Shown here one piece after another: positions 7,239 through 15,823 of a stretch of DNA of 38,393 nt. Both the position numbers and the translations under genes were made by a program. How positions within the stretch are numbered: position 1 is the stretch's first letter; the number at the start of each line of letters is the position of its first letter. The stretch comes from Lachnospiraceae bacterium (lineage in GTDB: Bacteria; Bacillota; Clostridia; Lachnospirales; Lachnospiraceae). The stretch is from NCBI GenBank assembly GCA_017962105.1, contig JAGCVY010000026.1, forward strand, positions 1-38,393, written 5' to 3'. The notes under the pieces were generated by a model, which was not told where the DNA came from, did not search any database, and was given only the letters and a program-made list of their open reading frames with translations.

Positions 7239-10196
7239 TTACCCCCTCAGGCTCCGGCTTGCAAGGAACAGGTCGGCGCACTCCTTCGCCTGACGCTCCG
7301 TCGCAAGCGCCGCGCGGTAATCCTGCGCAAGCACCGCCTTAAGCATCGGCGCAAGGGCCGTCAGCTGCTCGTTCGTGACCGAGAGAACCTCGTCGCGAAC
7401 CTGCTGCCACTCTTCCTTCGTCAATCCCGTAAAATACCGTGACATCGCCGTACCCAGGATGGACGCCGGCGTAAACGGCGTGTCCATGCCGGCGATGGTG
7501 CCGATGACATACTTCGTAATCTCGTTCTCGCTGAGATTGAGGTTCGCCGTGTACTCCACCGCACCCTCAAATGCCTTGTAGGACTCGCGGCAGTTCGGAT
7601 CGCGGTAGGTCGCCATAAAGGTATCACCCGAGATCATGCCGAAGCCCTGCATCGCGCCGTACGCACCGCCGAGCACACGGATCTTGTTCCACAGATAATC
7701 GCGCGCAAGAAGCGTGTTGAGCACCGCGAAAGCACCGTTGTACTTCCATCCGGCCTCGATGAAATTGCCGGCGATCGCATTGTATTGAACGGCGCCCGCA
7801 TAGGTGAGCACCTCATTTTTCTTCGTAAGGGTGTAGCCGCCCTTCCACGGCAGGTCCTTCATCGCCGGAACGGGCGCCGCTGCCGGAAGCTCCGCGAACA
7901 GGCCCGGGATCACGGCAAAGTCATCCGCTGCCTTGGCATATCCCTCAGCGCCCGAGGAGATACCGATGGTCAGGTTCTCCTTGCGGAAAATGTGGGCACG
8001 GATCCTTATCAGGTGATCCACCAGCTCATCCTTCACCGCGTCGAAATCCGCAAGCCACTTCTTCACGCAGCCGTAGTACGCCTCCCCGCAGGAGAAGTGG
8101 GTAAACGCCGCCGACGGACTGAAGTAGGAGTACGCAAGACTGCGTGCCGTGCTGTGTCCCCTCGCCTCAAAGGAGGACGGAAGACGCACCGCCAGCTCCG
8201 CTAAGATCTCGCGGAGACGGTTTGTATCCGTAAACTGCAAACGTCCGATGCCTTCCCACGCAAGGTCGAGGCCCTTGGCAAGACCGCCGTCGAACACCTT
8301 GACGGCGATGGTGTACTGGCCGCGCATCGCGCCGAGCTCACCCTTCACGGGCGTGGACTCGAGATACCCGTTGATGCCGCCGGTGTAGAAGTTCACCTCG
8401 TCCTGCAACTCGCGGTATCCGTAGTTGGCCGTGTCCATATAGGCATAGACATCCGAGAGGAGTCCCAGATACGGCAGTTCCTCCTGTGGAATGTCCGTCG
8501 CGTCGAAACGAAGCTGTACATAGGTGATCCCGCTGGCGAAGTTTTCAATCTTCACAACCGGGATCCCGTCCGTCGTCTTCGTCACCTCGTAGGGCACCGG
8601 AAGCTGTTCCTTATCGATATCGTCGATGGAGAGCAGCGGGATGCAGGAGAGTTCCTCCTCCGTCTCCACACGGCTCTGGAATTCCTTCAGCGCCTTCGTC
8701 TTCGCCACGAGCTCATCGATCTCCTCGGGGCTCATGGCCGCCTTCTTCGCCGCAAGCTTCTCCGCGAGCGCCTTCTCCTCCTTGCCCGCAAGTCCGGGCT
8801 CGGGAGTCATCACCACGAGAGCCGCATGGTCGGTGTCTAAGAATTCCTGAAGAAGCCCCTCAAAGTATCCGTTCTCAAGCTCCCCGCGAAGCTCCTCGAA
8901 AAGGTATGCTTTGTCAAGTGCGTCAAATGTCGCATTTTCCGAATACAGGCACCCGGACAGCGACGCTGCCGCGAAGAGAATGCCCTTCGGATACCCGCCG
9001 AACTCCGCCTCACGGTATGCAAACTCGGCGCTGTTCAGTGCGCCCAGAACGCTTCGCTTGTTCACTCCCTCGCGGGCGGCCTTCGCCACCTCGTCGCGGA
9101 TGATGCGGAGGAATTCGTCCGCCTTCTTAGGCTCGGTCTCCCGGGCCGTCACCGCCAGAACCGGCTGCCGCATATCTGACACGACGTAGCTGCCCACGTC
9201 GTTGCCGATGCCGGCGTCCACAAGCGCCTTCTTCACGGGTGCGCCCGGCATGCTGAAGAGAATGCCGGACAGAACATCCCACGCCAGCGACTTCTTTAAG
9301 TCGGGACCGTCGAAGAGCTTCACACCGTATTGAAGATATGTCTTGTCCTTCGTGTCATCGCCCTCCTCCACGGAGTAGGGGATATCCACGCGGCGGAAAC
9401 CCGTGGGCTTCTGCACGCCGACCTCCGAATCCACGGGAATGATATCAAACTTGGACAGATACGACCGGTCGAGCTCGGTCAGCATATCCGCCATATCCAT
9501 GTCGCCGTACAGGTAGATGTAGCTGTTGGCCGGCGAATAGTAGGTGTGATGGAACTCCTTGAAGGCCTCATAGGTAAGCTCCGGGATCACCTTCGGGTCG
9601 CCGCCCGACTCCACGCCGTAAGTCACGTCCGGGTACATGGCCTGCATCATCGTCTGGTGCAAGCTGCTTTCCGGATCGGAGTAAACCCCCTTCATCTCGC
9701 TGTACACCACGCCGTTGATGGTGAGATCCGCCTCCGGGCTCTCCATCTCGTAGCGCCAGCCCTCCTGGCGGAAAATTTCCTCACGGCGGTAGATGAGCGG
9801 GTGCATCACCGCGTCCATGTACACGTCCACCAGGTTTTTGAAATCCTTATAGTTGCAGCTCGCCACCGGATACATGGTCATATCCGGGGCGGTAAATGCA
9901 TTCAGGAATGTCTTGAGCGACCCCTTCGCCATCTCGGTGAACGGGTCCTTCACCGGATACTTCTCCGAGCCTGCAAGCACCGAGTGCTCGATGATGTGCG
10001 GCACGCCCGTGCTGTCCATGGGCGTGGTGCGGAAGGCAATGGCGAACACCTTGTTCGGGTCGTCGTTCGCAAGAAGTACAACCTTCGCGCCGCTCTTTAC
10101 ATGCTTTAGCACAAGGCCGTCCGCATTGATGTCCGGAAGCGCCCGATGCTCCACACGCTCGTATCCGCTTACGGAAAATGTTTCCAAATCAGTCAT
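7239..10196 (-). CDS. M16C (presequence-protease-like) metallopeptidase
   Basis: The 985 residues fit the one-chain M16C subfamily (PreP/Cym1-like), zinc peptidases that digest short peptides inside a closed chamber. The inverted zinc motif HIIEH gives H67, E70 and H71. The third ligand is E167 in VYSEMKG; the spacing of 96 residues from the second His matches the PreP type. No signal peptide is present, so it is cytoplasmic and probably recycles peptides, which fits PepF and the peptide ABC transporter elsewhere in the window. ATG 10196 has AGGAG 8 bases upstream. It heads era-recO-PIG-L with only 5 bases to era. A weak internal promoter may lie at 10211-10239. Confidence 0.92.
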   Translation of the reverse strand: MTDLETFSVSGYERVEHRALPDINADGLVLKHVKSGAKVVLLANDDPNKVFAIAFRTTPMDSTGVPHIIEHSVLAGSEKYPVKDPFTEMAKGSLKTFLNAFTAPDMTMYPVASCNYKDFKNLVDVYMDAVMHPLIYRREEIFRQEGWRYEMESPEADLTINGVVYSEMKGVYSDPESSLHQTMMQAMYPDVTYGVESGGDPKVIPELTYEAFKEFHHTYYSPANSYIYLYGDMDMADMLTELDRSYLSKFDIIPVDSEVGVQKPTGFRRVDIPYSVEEGDDTKDKTYLQYGVKLFDGPDLKKSLAWDVLSGILFSMPGAPVKKALVDAGIGNDVGSYVVSDMRQPVLAVTARETEPKKADEFLRIIRDEVAKAAREGVNKRSVLGALNSAEFAYREAEFGGYPKGILFAAASLSGCLYSENATFDALDKAYLFEELRGELENGYFEGLLQEFLDTDHAALVVMTPEPGLAGKEEKALAEKLAAKKAAMSPEEIDELVAKTKALKEFQSRVETEEELSCIPLLSIDDIDKEQLPVPYEVTKTTDGIPVVKIENFASGITYVQLRFDATDIPQEELPYLGLLSDVYAYMDTANYGYRELQDEVNFYTGGINGYLESTPVKGELGAMRGQYTIAVKVFDGGLAKGLDLAWEGIGRLQFTDTNRLREILAELAVRLPSSFEARGHSTARSLAYSYFSPSAAFTHFSCGEAYYGCVKKWLADFDAVKDELVDHLIRIRAHIFRKENLTIGISSGAEGYAKAADDFAVIPGLFAELPAAAPVPAMKDLPWKGGYTLTKKNEVLTYAGAVQYNAIAGNFIEAGWKYNGAFAVLNTLLARDYLWNKIRVLGGAYGAMQGFGMISGDTFMATYRDPNCRESYKAFEGAVEYTANLNLSENEITKYVIGTIAGMDTPFTPASILGTAMSRYFTGLTKEEWQQVRDEVLSVTNEQLTALAPMLKAVLAQDYRAALATERQAKECADLFLASRSLRG

Positions 10197-10210
10197 GTCA
10201 GTTACTCCTA

Positions 10211-10239
10211 ATTCTGTACTTGCTTTATTTACTCAACAA
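10211..10239 (-). promoter_or_regulatory. Possible weak promoter for the M16C peptidase-era-recO group
   Basis: On the minus strand, TTGTTG (10239-10234), a 17-base spacer and CAGAAT (10216-10211), about 15 bases before the peptidase start. The match is modest and the very short leader makes it doubtful. Confidence 0.3.
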
Positions 10240-10292
10240 CCGACATTCGCATCCCCCTGCACGACACGCGGTGGTTGAGCTGTCACCTTATA

Positions 10293-12188
10293 TTACAGGT
10301 AATCTTCTTCGTCGTAATCATCCGGCTCCGGAGTCTTCTCCCTCACCTTCGCCTTGGGCTTATCCTCCACGGGCTTCACCGGTTTTCCGGACTTGGCCGA
10401 GGTCTTCGCAGCCTCGCCGGCCGCTGCCTTGGATGCCGTCTTCGGCTTCTTCCTGCCGGCTTCGAGCTCATCCATCGCACGCTTTGCCTCGTCCACGGAT
10501 TTCTTCGCCTTGCGCTCCGCCTGCTCGGCCGACTTCATGGCAGTCATGGCCTCGGCAACCTTGGCCTTGTGCTTGGCCGAATCCTCGCGAAGCAGCCTCG
10601 GATCGAAGGTTTCATCGGAGTCATCCTCCTCCGGTTCTTCCTCGGCGTCATACTCCTTCGCGTTCCGGTTGTGCGCGATCAACAGCAACACCAAAAGAAG
10701 GATGCACAGTCCGAACAATCCGGCGATGATCCCGGCTCCGATCCTCTCGCGCTTCGAAAGGCTCTCGATCAGTTTCCAGAATCCGCCCGGCGAGGTGGTT
10801 CTCGCGGGTGCGGGATTGACATCCCCGTTCTTGTCCGGGGTCTCCGGCGGTGTCGGCGTTTCCGGATCGTTACCGCCCTGCTGGCCGGCCTCTCCCGTCG
10901 GTTCCGGCGACGGTTCCGCGGAAAGCTCCGGCGTCGGCGTCACGGTCTCCGTGGGCTGGACCACGGTGTACAGCGCATCCGAATAGCGCTGAACGGTCTG
11001 TTCCTTCACATCAACAAGATACCATCCCTCGGTGCCCTCGGGGCTTCGCAGATACGCCAGAACCAGATCCGGCTCCGCCTCGGTGCGGTACACTATAAGT
11101 CGCTCGCCGAAGATGTCGGCTTCGTTCTCGGCAAACCCATCCGGGACCTCCACATTTTCCGGCTTCGGAAGATACCGGTACAGGCGCGCCGAGCCGGCTA
11201 CCGTCTGCAGCGGGTAACACTTCACTGCCCCGTCTTCTCCTGCGGAGAATACGTACAGCTTGCCGTCGCTGAGCTGGACCAGCTTCGTGTCCTCCTGATC
11301 CGAGGACGCCACGGCAACATGGTATCCGTTCACATCGGTCTCCGCGGCGGCAAATCCCTCCGGAAGCTGCGCGGTGATCTCATCCAAAAGCGTCAGATCC
11401 TGCTCGTCGACATGAACCGTAAGTCCCGGCGTCGGCGTTGCGGACGGACTCGGGGTCGGCGTGGGCGTGTTCGTCGGCGCAGGTCCGCGGTTTACCGTAA
11501 TCTTATATGTCTTCTTGGTCTTACCGTCCTCGGCCGTAACCGTGATCGAGACGGTGTTCTTGCCTTCCTTCAGATCCTTGTTGCCGGACACGGAAACCTT
11601 TGCTTTGCTGTCCTCGGCCTTCGCGGACACGGAGACGGAGCGCTTCTTTCCGTCAAGCTCCATGGAATACTCGTATGTGTCTTTGGAAAATGACGGTGAA
11701 ATCTTGCCTTCCTCCACGGAAAGGCTTTTCAGATAGGCGTTGGTAGATGCCACGTACGGCGGCTTTACGGTGACGGTTCCGTTGGAAACCTTCGTTCCGC
11801 CCGGGAAGGCGTCTCCGCAGTTCAGGGGAAGGATATCGACGCCGGAGGCCTTGATGGTCGCCGTGCCTTCCTTCTTTCCCTTGAAGGTGTATGTATAGGT
11901 TTTGCTCTTCTCGGAAATGTCTATGTCAAGCTCGTGGATTGAGCCGCTTTTCCCTTCACATTCCAAAAGAGAAGTGTCATAAGTCAGTGTAAATTCGACG
12001 ACACCGATTGCCTCCGGCGCGCTGACCTTCACGGTCACCTTTACGGTTCCTCCCACTTCGCAGCTGCCGCTTGACACCGTGAGAGTGGCCGGATCCGCGG
12101 CAAATGCCGTCTCCGCCATGCCGCCCATCACACCGGCCAGCAGACATATTGTCAACAGAATTCCCAGTAGTTTTCTTTGAAGTTTCAA
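10293..12188 (-). CDS. Cohesin-like, cadherin-like membrane-anchored surface protein
   Basis: This is a modular secreted protein. In order: a signal peptide (KLQRKLLGILLTICLLAG, cleaved near TAFA-AD); a cohesin-like beta-sandwich of about 110 residues (SSGSCEVGGTVKVTVKV, GVVEFTLTYDTSLLEC); a cadherin-like domain (YLKSLSVEEGKISPSFS to YKITVNRG); a Thr-Pro linker; a domain of about 140 residues that I cannot name; a second Pro-rich linker; one membrane helix (AGIIAGLFGLCILLLVLLLI); and a charged, Ala/Lys-rich cytoplasmic tail with coiled-coil character. The frame opens at ATG 12206, which lacks a ribosome site. TTG 12188 has AAGGGGGATC 7 bases upstream and starts directly at a normal signal peptide, so I chose it. 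The gene follows the dockerin-bearing glucosaminidase. Cohesins bind dockerins, so the neighbour is a candidate ligand (inference). Confidence 0.8.
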   Translation of the reverse strand: MKLQRKLLGILLTICLLAGVMGGMAETAFAADPATLTVSSGSCEVGGTVKVTVKVSAPEAIGVVEFTLTYDTSLLECEGKSGSIHELDIDISEKSKTYTYTFKGKKEGTATIKASGVDILPLNCGDAFPGGTKVSNGTVTVKPPYVASTNAYLKSLSVEEGKISPSFSKDTYEYSMELDGKKRSVSVSAKAEDSKAKVSVSGNKDLKEGKNTVSITVTAEDGKTKKTYKITVNRGPAPTNTPTPTPSPSATPTPGLTVHVDEQDLTLLDEITAQLPEGFAAAETDVNGYHVAVASSDQEDTKLVQLSDGKLYVFSAGEDGAVKCYPLQTVAGSARLYRYLPKPENVEVPDGFAENEADIFGERLIVYRTEAEPDLVLAYLRSPEGTEGWYLVDVKEQTVQRYSDALYTVVQPTETVTPTPELSAEPSPEPTGEAGQQGGNDPETPTPPETPDKNGDVNPAPARTTSPGGFWKLIESLSKRERIGAGIIAGLFGLCILLLVLLLIAHNRNAKEYDAEEEPEEDDSDETFDPRLLREDSAKHKAKVAEAMTAMKSAEQAERKAKKSVDEAKRAMDELEAGRKKPKTASKAAAGEAAKTSAKSGKPVKPVEDKPKAKVREKTPEPDDYDEEDYL

Positions 12189-12228
12189 ATTGCGATCCCC
12201 CTTCATGATTGTGCCGTTTTCGTGTTGA

Positions 12229-12252
12229 TTGCCCGGCTTCTACACCGGGCAA
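12229..12252. repeat. 8-bp inverted repeat between the glucosaminidase and cohesin genes
   Basis: TTGCCCGG and CCGGGCAA are separated by 8 bases. No T run follows on the minus strand, so it is not a normal terminator. It may be an attenuating or stabilising hairpin in a shared transcript. The perfect 12-base palindrome GCCTGCGCAGGC lies at 12308-12319 in the same 151-base gap. Confidence 0.5.
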
Positions 12253-12339
12253 CCATTGCTTCACTCCTGTTACTTTCCTAACGCGCTTTTTTCTCATAAC
12301 CGGCGGGGCCTGCGCAGGCTCTGCTCCTCCCGGATCCGA

Positions 12340-14664
12340 TTACCGCTTCTGCACGATCGCGGCAATTTCCAGAATATGGCGCTTGATATACAACAGATCC
12401 AGCGCCGTTATCCCGTCTCCGGTCTTCACATCTCCCGCGGTCAGGAACGTGCCGGAGAGGCTGTTGATCCCGAGGATGTGCCGCTTGACATACAGAAGAT
12501 CCAGCGCGGTGATCGCGCCGTCTCCGGTGACATCCCCGTAGATGATGATCGGGATGCTGTACTTCGCCGTCTTCAACGTCCATCCGGTTCCCACCGTGCC
12601 TTCCGTCACCTTCTCTCCCTTTGCGTTCAGAAGCGTTGCGGTGCCGCCGCTCACGGTAATTCCCTTCAGGAAATCCGCGGCGCTTGTTCCGGGTTCGACG
12701 GCGGAGATGGATTCCTCCGTCACCTGGTAGGTTGTCGACGTGATTTTTTCTTCCTCCGGCGTCGGTGTCGGCGTTGCCGGCTTGGTGGGCTCCGCAGTCG
12801 GTGTGGCGGTGGGAGTCGGTGTCACCCAATCGTCATCCACCGGAGTCGGCGTCACGCTCGGATTCACGCCGTCGCCCTTTCTCATGATCTTAAGCTGATA
12901 CCGGACGACCGTGCCATCCTGTGCCTTACACTTGATCGTGTACGTATTTTCCCCGTACAGGATCTTTATCTCTCCGGCTCCCGCAACCTGTGTGGTTCTC
13001 GCCAGCGGCGTTGCCGTGATATTTAACGTCTCCACATCCTCCTCAACGGTGAGGCTGTATTCCAGCGTCTTCCAGGAAAATGCCGTCGAAAGCTCATGTC
13101 CCTCGATCGTGAGGCTGGCCAGATACGGGTTCGGATTGCCGTCGCCGTTGGGGCGCTCGCAGGGCGTCTCCGGCATGTTTTTGTACACGGGGATGATGAA
13201 CACGAACGGCGTTTCGATCGCCGAGACAAGGGTATCGTCGCCGGTTGCCGAATCATCGAGCAATCCGGTGTAGTACATGCTGGATTCCTGATACAGGGCC
13301 GTTACCAGCGACATATACTGGTGGCCGTACCGCTCATAGAGTCTTCCGTTGTCCGGGTTTTTCTTCGGTGCGACATTGTATCTCTGATAGTACGGGGTGT
13401 TCTGTCCGGTCTTCACATACTCGTTGCCGAGACGGATCGCGCCGCCGATGATCGCCTTGGTGCGGGTGTTCCACGGCCGCAGATCGTCATACCCCTGACT
13501 CTCGATGGTGGACGCGCCGGGCGTCGAAGCGGCAAACCACAACCCGTGCTCGATAACGCCCATGCCGTCGGCCGCATAGGAGCCGAAGTTGTAGTAGTTA
13601 TAGATGCCTACGTATTTTACGACCTCCTCGCCGTTGACAGTCACCTTGACGCCGTTGCCCCGCATGATGTCGGAGTTGTTGACCTCATGGACGCTTCGGG
13701 TAGCGAGGAAGTACGGATTAACCCCCGACTGCTCCGCCGCCTGCATAAAGAGTGCAGCGTGGGTGGTCCCGTCCACCGGGTTGCCGAAGGTACCGCGGTT
13801 ATTGTTGGCAGGGTCGTATTTGCTGAGGATACGCTCCACGCCGGCCTGGGTTTGAACGTTCGGGTTGTAGTCCAGATCCTCGAACATGAAGATCGTGCTC
13901 TCGGCAAGGAAGTTCCGGGGATCCATGGCGTACGCAAGCATTCCTCTCGAAGCCCTTGCATACCGGCCGTCCTTCAGGATCCATCCGCCGTCCTTCAGGC
14001 CGCCGTTGCCGTCGTCAACCGCATACCGGTAATCCGCTTCGTCGTGGGATTTCCAGCTGCTTAAGTAGTCGCTGTTATTGTTTGTGATGGTCGGCCACTT
14101 GTTGTATTCCGCATTGACCGCCGTGCTCCAGTCCAGATCCAGAAGCTCCGCCTGGAACGTCCAGGTGGGATTCCACTGATGGATTGCCCGAAGGACCTCG
14201 CGATAGGATTCCGGGAAGCCCTGTTTGTCCAACTCCTCCTCAAACTCCGGATCGCGGGCCTTCTCGTCAAACTCCATCAGAAACTTCGTCATCGTGTACC
14301 CGGTGAGATTCTTCTCCCCGCAGTAATCGAACTGGATCTGTGACCACTCGGTGGTCTCGCTGCCGCTTTTATACGTCACGTTCTTCAGGATATGTACGAT
14401 CGTCGAAGGGGTGAGCTGCACGGGGTTCCCGTTCCGGTCCAGAAGCTGGTCGCTTCCCGTGCCGGGCGCAACTCTTACGTTTGCGCCGGTGGCATTGTTG
14501 ACGTATGCCGCCATCACCTCGCTGCCCGGCTCATCACCGGTCTCATCCGCACTTGCCCGCCGCCCTGCTGGGAACAAAACGCCGCACGGGATCAGCAGCG
14601 ATGCAATCATGACCGCTGTCAACAACCATGCCCAGACCCGTTTTTCCGTTCCTTTCTGTCTCAT
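12340..14664 (-). CDS. Secreted N-acetylglucosaminidase with SH3-like, cadherin-like and dockerin domains
   Basis: This is a cell-wall hydrolase of the GH73-like clostridial type that cleaves peptidoglycan after GlcNAc. The modules are: a signal peptide (WAWLLTAVMIASLLIPCG, cleaved near ASA-DE); an SH3-like stretch (ANVRVAPGTGS); a glucosaminidase region (FPESYREVLRAIHQWNPTWTF, AYAMDPRNFLAE, FLATRSVHEVNN with a probable catalytic Glu); a cadherin-like domain; a Thr-Pro linker; and a C-terminal type I dockerin with two calcium loops followed by helices (ALDLLYVKRHIL, ALDLLYIKRHIL). Loop 1 is regular (DVTGDGAITALD). Loop 2 is irregular (DVKTGDGITALD). The frame opens 37 codons upstream inside dapF. 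ATG 14664 is chosen because GGAGG lies 9 bases before it and it begins a typical signal peptide. It lies 76 bases after dapF and precedes the cohesin-like gene. Confidence 0.87.
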   Translation of the reverse strand: MRQKGTEKRVWAWLLTAVMIASLLIPCGVLFPAGRRASADETGDEPGSEVMAAYVNNATGANVRVAPGTGSDQLLDRNGNPVQLTPSTIVHILKNVTYKSGSETTEWSQIQFDYCGEKNLTGYTMTKFLMEFDEKARDPEFEEELDKQGFPESYREVLRAIHQWNPTWTFQAELLDLDWSTAVNAEYNKWPTITNNNSDYLSSWKSHDEADYRYAVDDGNGGLKDGGWILKDGRYARASRGMLAYAMDPRNFLAESTIFMFEDLDYNPNVQTQAGVERILSKYDPANNNRGTFGNPVDGTTHAALFMQAAEQSGVNPYFLATRSVHEVNNSDIMRGNGVKVTVNGEEVVKYVGIYNYYNFGSYAADGMGVIEHGLWFAASTPGASTIESQGYDDLRPWNTRTKAIIGGAIRLGNEYVKTGQNTPYYQRYNVAPKKNPDNGRLYERYGHQYMSLVTALYQESSMYYTGLLDDSATGDDTLVSAIETPFVFIIPVYKNMPETPCERPNGDGNPNPYLASLTIEGHELSTAFSWKTLEYSLTVEEDVETLNITATPLARTTQVAGAGEIKILYGENTYTIKCKAQDGTVVRYQLKIMRKGDGVNPSVTPTPVDDDWVTPTPTATPTAEPTKPATPTPTPEEEKITSTTYQVTEESISAVEPGTSAADFLKGITVSGGTATLLNAKGEKVTEGTVGTGWTLKTAKYSIPIIIYGDVTGDGAITALDLLYVKRHILGINSLSGTFLTAGDVKTGDGITALDLLYIKRHILEIAAIVQKR

Positions 14665-14740
14665 CAAAGGATTCCTCCGTCGTGCATCGCGAAGGCTCTG
14701 CACGTTCCCCTGCAGCCCGCCGAAACGCGGCCGATGCTTC

Positions 14741-15586
14741 CTACTGCTCCGTCGGCCAGTCGATCTCGCCTTCAAACACGGTCACCGCAGGACCGGTCAT
14801 GAAGACGGTGTCATTTTCCGCATCATAGACAATCCGCAGATCCCCGCCCAAAAGGTGAACGGTGACCGCATCGTCCGTCAATCCGAGGAGACGGCACGCG
14901 TAGGCCGTTGCGCAGGCGCCGGTCCCGCAGGCCTTCGTCTCGCCCGAACCGCGCTCCCAAACACGCATATTGACCTCGTTCCTGCCGAGCACCTCGACAA
15001 ATTCCGTATTCACGCCCTCCGGGAACAGCGGCGCATGCTCCAGCTGCCGCCCGAGTCCCTCCACATCCGTGTCCGCCGTGCTTTCCACAGGGATCACGGC
15101 GTGGGGATTTCCCATGGACACCGCGGTAAAGGAAAGGTTCCGCCCGTCGAGCACGATCGGCCGGGCGATCGCCGGCTCCTCCGCCGCAAGCGGAATATCC
15201 GCAGGTTGTACGGACGGATGTCCCATGTCCACCGTCACCTCATACACCTTCCCGTCCCGCACGAAAAGTTTCAGGTATTTGACGCCGGAGAGCGTCTCCA
15301 CCGTAATCTCGGTTTTGTCCGTCAGCCCCTTGTCGTAGACAAATTTGCCGACGCACCGGATGCCGTTTCCGCACATCCGCCCCTGGCTTCCGTCCAGGTT
15401 GTACATCTCCATGTAAAAATCGGCAATCGCACTCTTCTTAATCAGGATAATGCCGTCCCCGCCGATGCCGGTATTGCGGTCGCTCATGAACACCGCCGCA
15501 TCGGATGCCTTCGGAAGAGCCTCCTTCGTGCAGTCAAAATACACATAATCGTTGCCGCAGCCATGCATTTTCGTAAAATGCCACAT
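14741..15586 (-). CDS. dapF: Diaminopimelate epimerase
   Basis: It converts LL- to meso-diaminopimelate for lysine and peptidoglycan synthesis. The 281 residues contain both catalytic cysteines, C72 in MCGNGIRC and C220 in KACGTGACA, plus the N-terminal KMHGCGNDYVYFD motif. ATG 15586 has only a distant GAGGA about 14 bases upstream, but no better start is in frame. The promoter is at 15655-15683. Downstream genes on the same strand are cell-wall related (glucosaminidase, cohesin-like protein), which suits shared expression. asd at 33303 supplies the same pathway. Confidence 0.95.
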   Translation of the reverse strand: MWHFTKMHGCGNDYVYFDCTKEALPKASDAAVFMSDRNTGIGGDGIILIKKSAIADFYMEMYNLDGSQGRMCGNGIRCVGKFVYDKGLTDKTEITVETLSGVKYLKLFVRDGKVYEVTVDMGHPSVQPADIPLAAEEPAIARPIVLDGRNLSFTAVSMGNPHAVIPVESTADTDVEGLGRQLEHAPLFPEGVNTEFVEVLGRNEVNMRVWERGSGETKACGTGACATAYACRLLGLTDDAVTVHLLGGDLRIVYDAENDTVFMTGPAVTVFEGEIDWPTEQ

Positions 15587-15654
15587 GCCGATGTTACCGT
15601 CCTCTCTGACGCCCCCATATTAAGGGCATAATACTACATCATAAAAACATCTGT

Positions 15655-15683
15655 ATTTTAGCCGTAAAAATGGAAAATGTCAA
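15655..15683 (-). promoter_or_regulatory. Sigma-A promoter of dapF
   Basis: On the minus strand, TTGACA (15683-15678), a 17-base spacer and TAAAAT (15660-15655). It may drive the whole dapF-to-PIG-L block. Confidence 0.8.
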
Positions 15684-15731
15684 GTCAACGCGCGCGTACA
15701 CGCGAGTGCGCGCCCACGTACTTGTTGACTT
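15682..15731. repeat. Inverted repeat spanning the divergent dapF/lipoprotein promoters
   Basis: AAGTCAAC (15682-15689) and GTTGACTT (15724-15731) form an 8-bp dyad around 34 bases of alternating G/C-rich DNA (gcgcgcgtacacgcg...). Each arm overlaps or abuts the -35 box of one of the two divergent promoters. It could be a shared operator, or it may simply reflect two back-to-back TTGAC boxes. Confidence 0.45.
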
Positions 15732-15753
15732 TTCTCGTGGATAATGCTATTCT
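15725..15753 (+). promoter_or_regulatory. Promoter of the CBM-like lipoprotein gene
   Basis: TTGACT (15725-15730), a 17-base spacer and TATTCT (15748-15753), with an extended -10 TGc at 15745-15747. Confidence 0.7.
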
Positions 15754-15823
15754 TTGAGCAGTATGAACCTCTGCTCTTTCACGAGGTTTCATATTTGTTA
15801 TCAAGACAAGGAGGTATTTTTTC

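Noticed and set aside
10275-11693. 472-codon open frame on plus opposite the cohesin-like gene
   Set aside because: Low-complexity Arg/Leu-rich translation caused by G+C-rich codon bias on the true strand; no start signal or recognisable domain.
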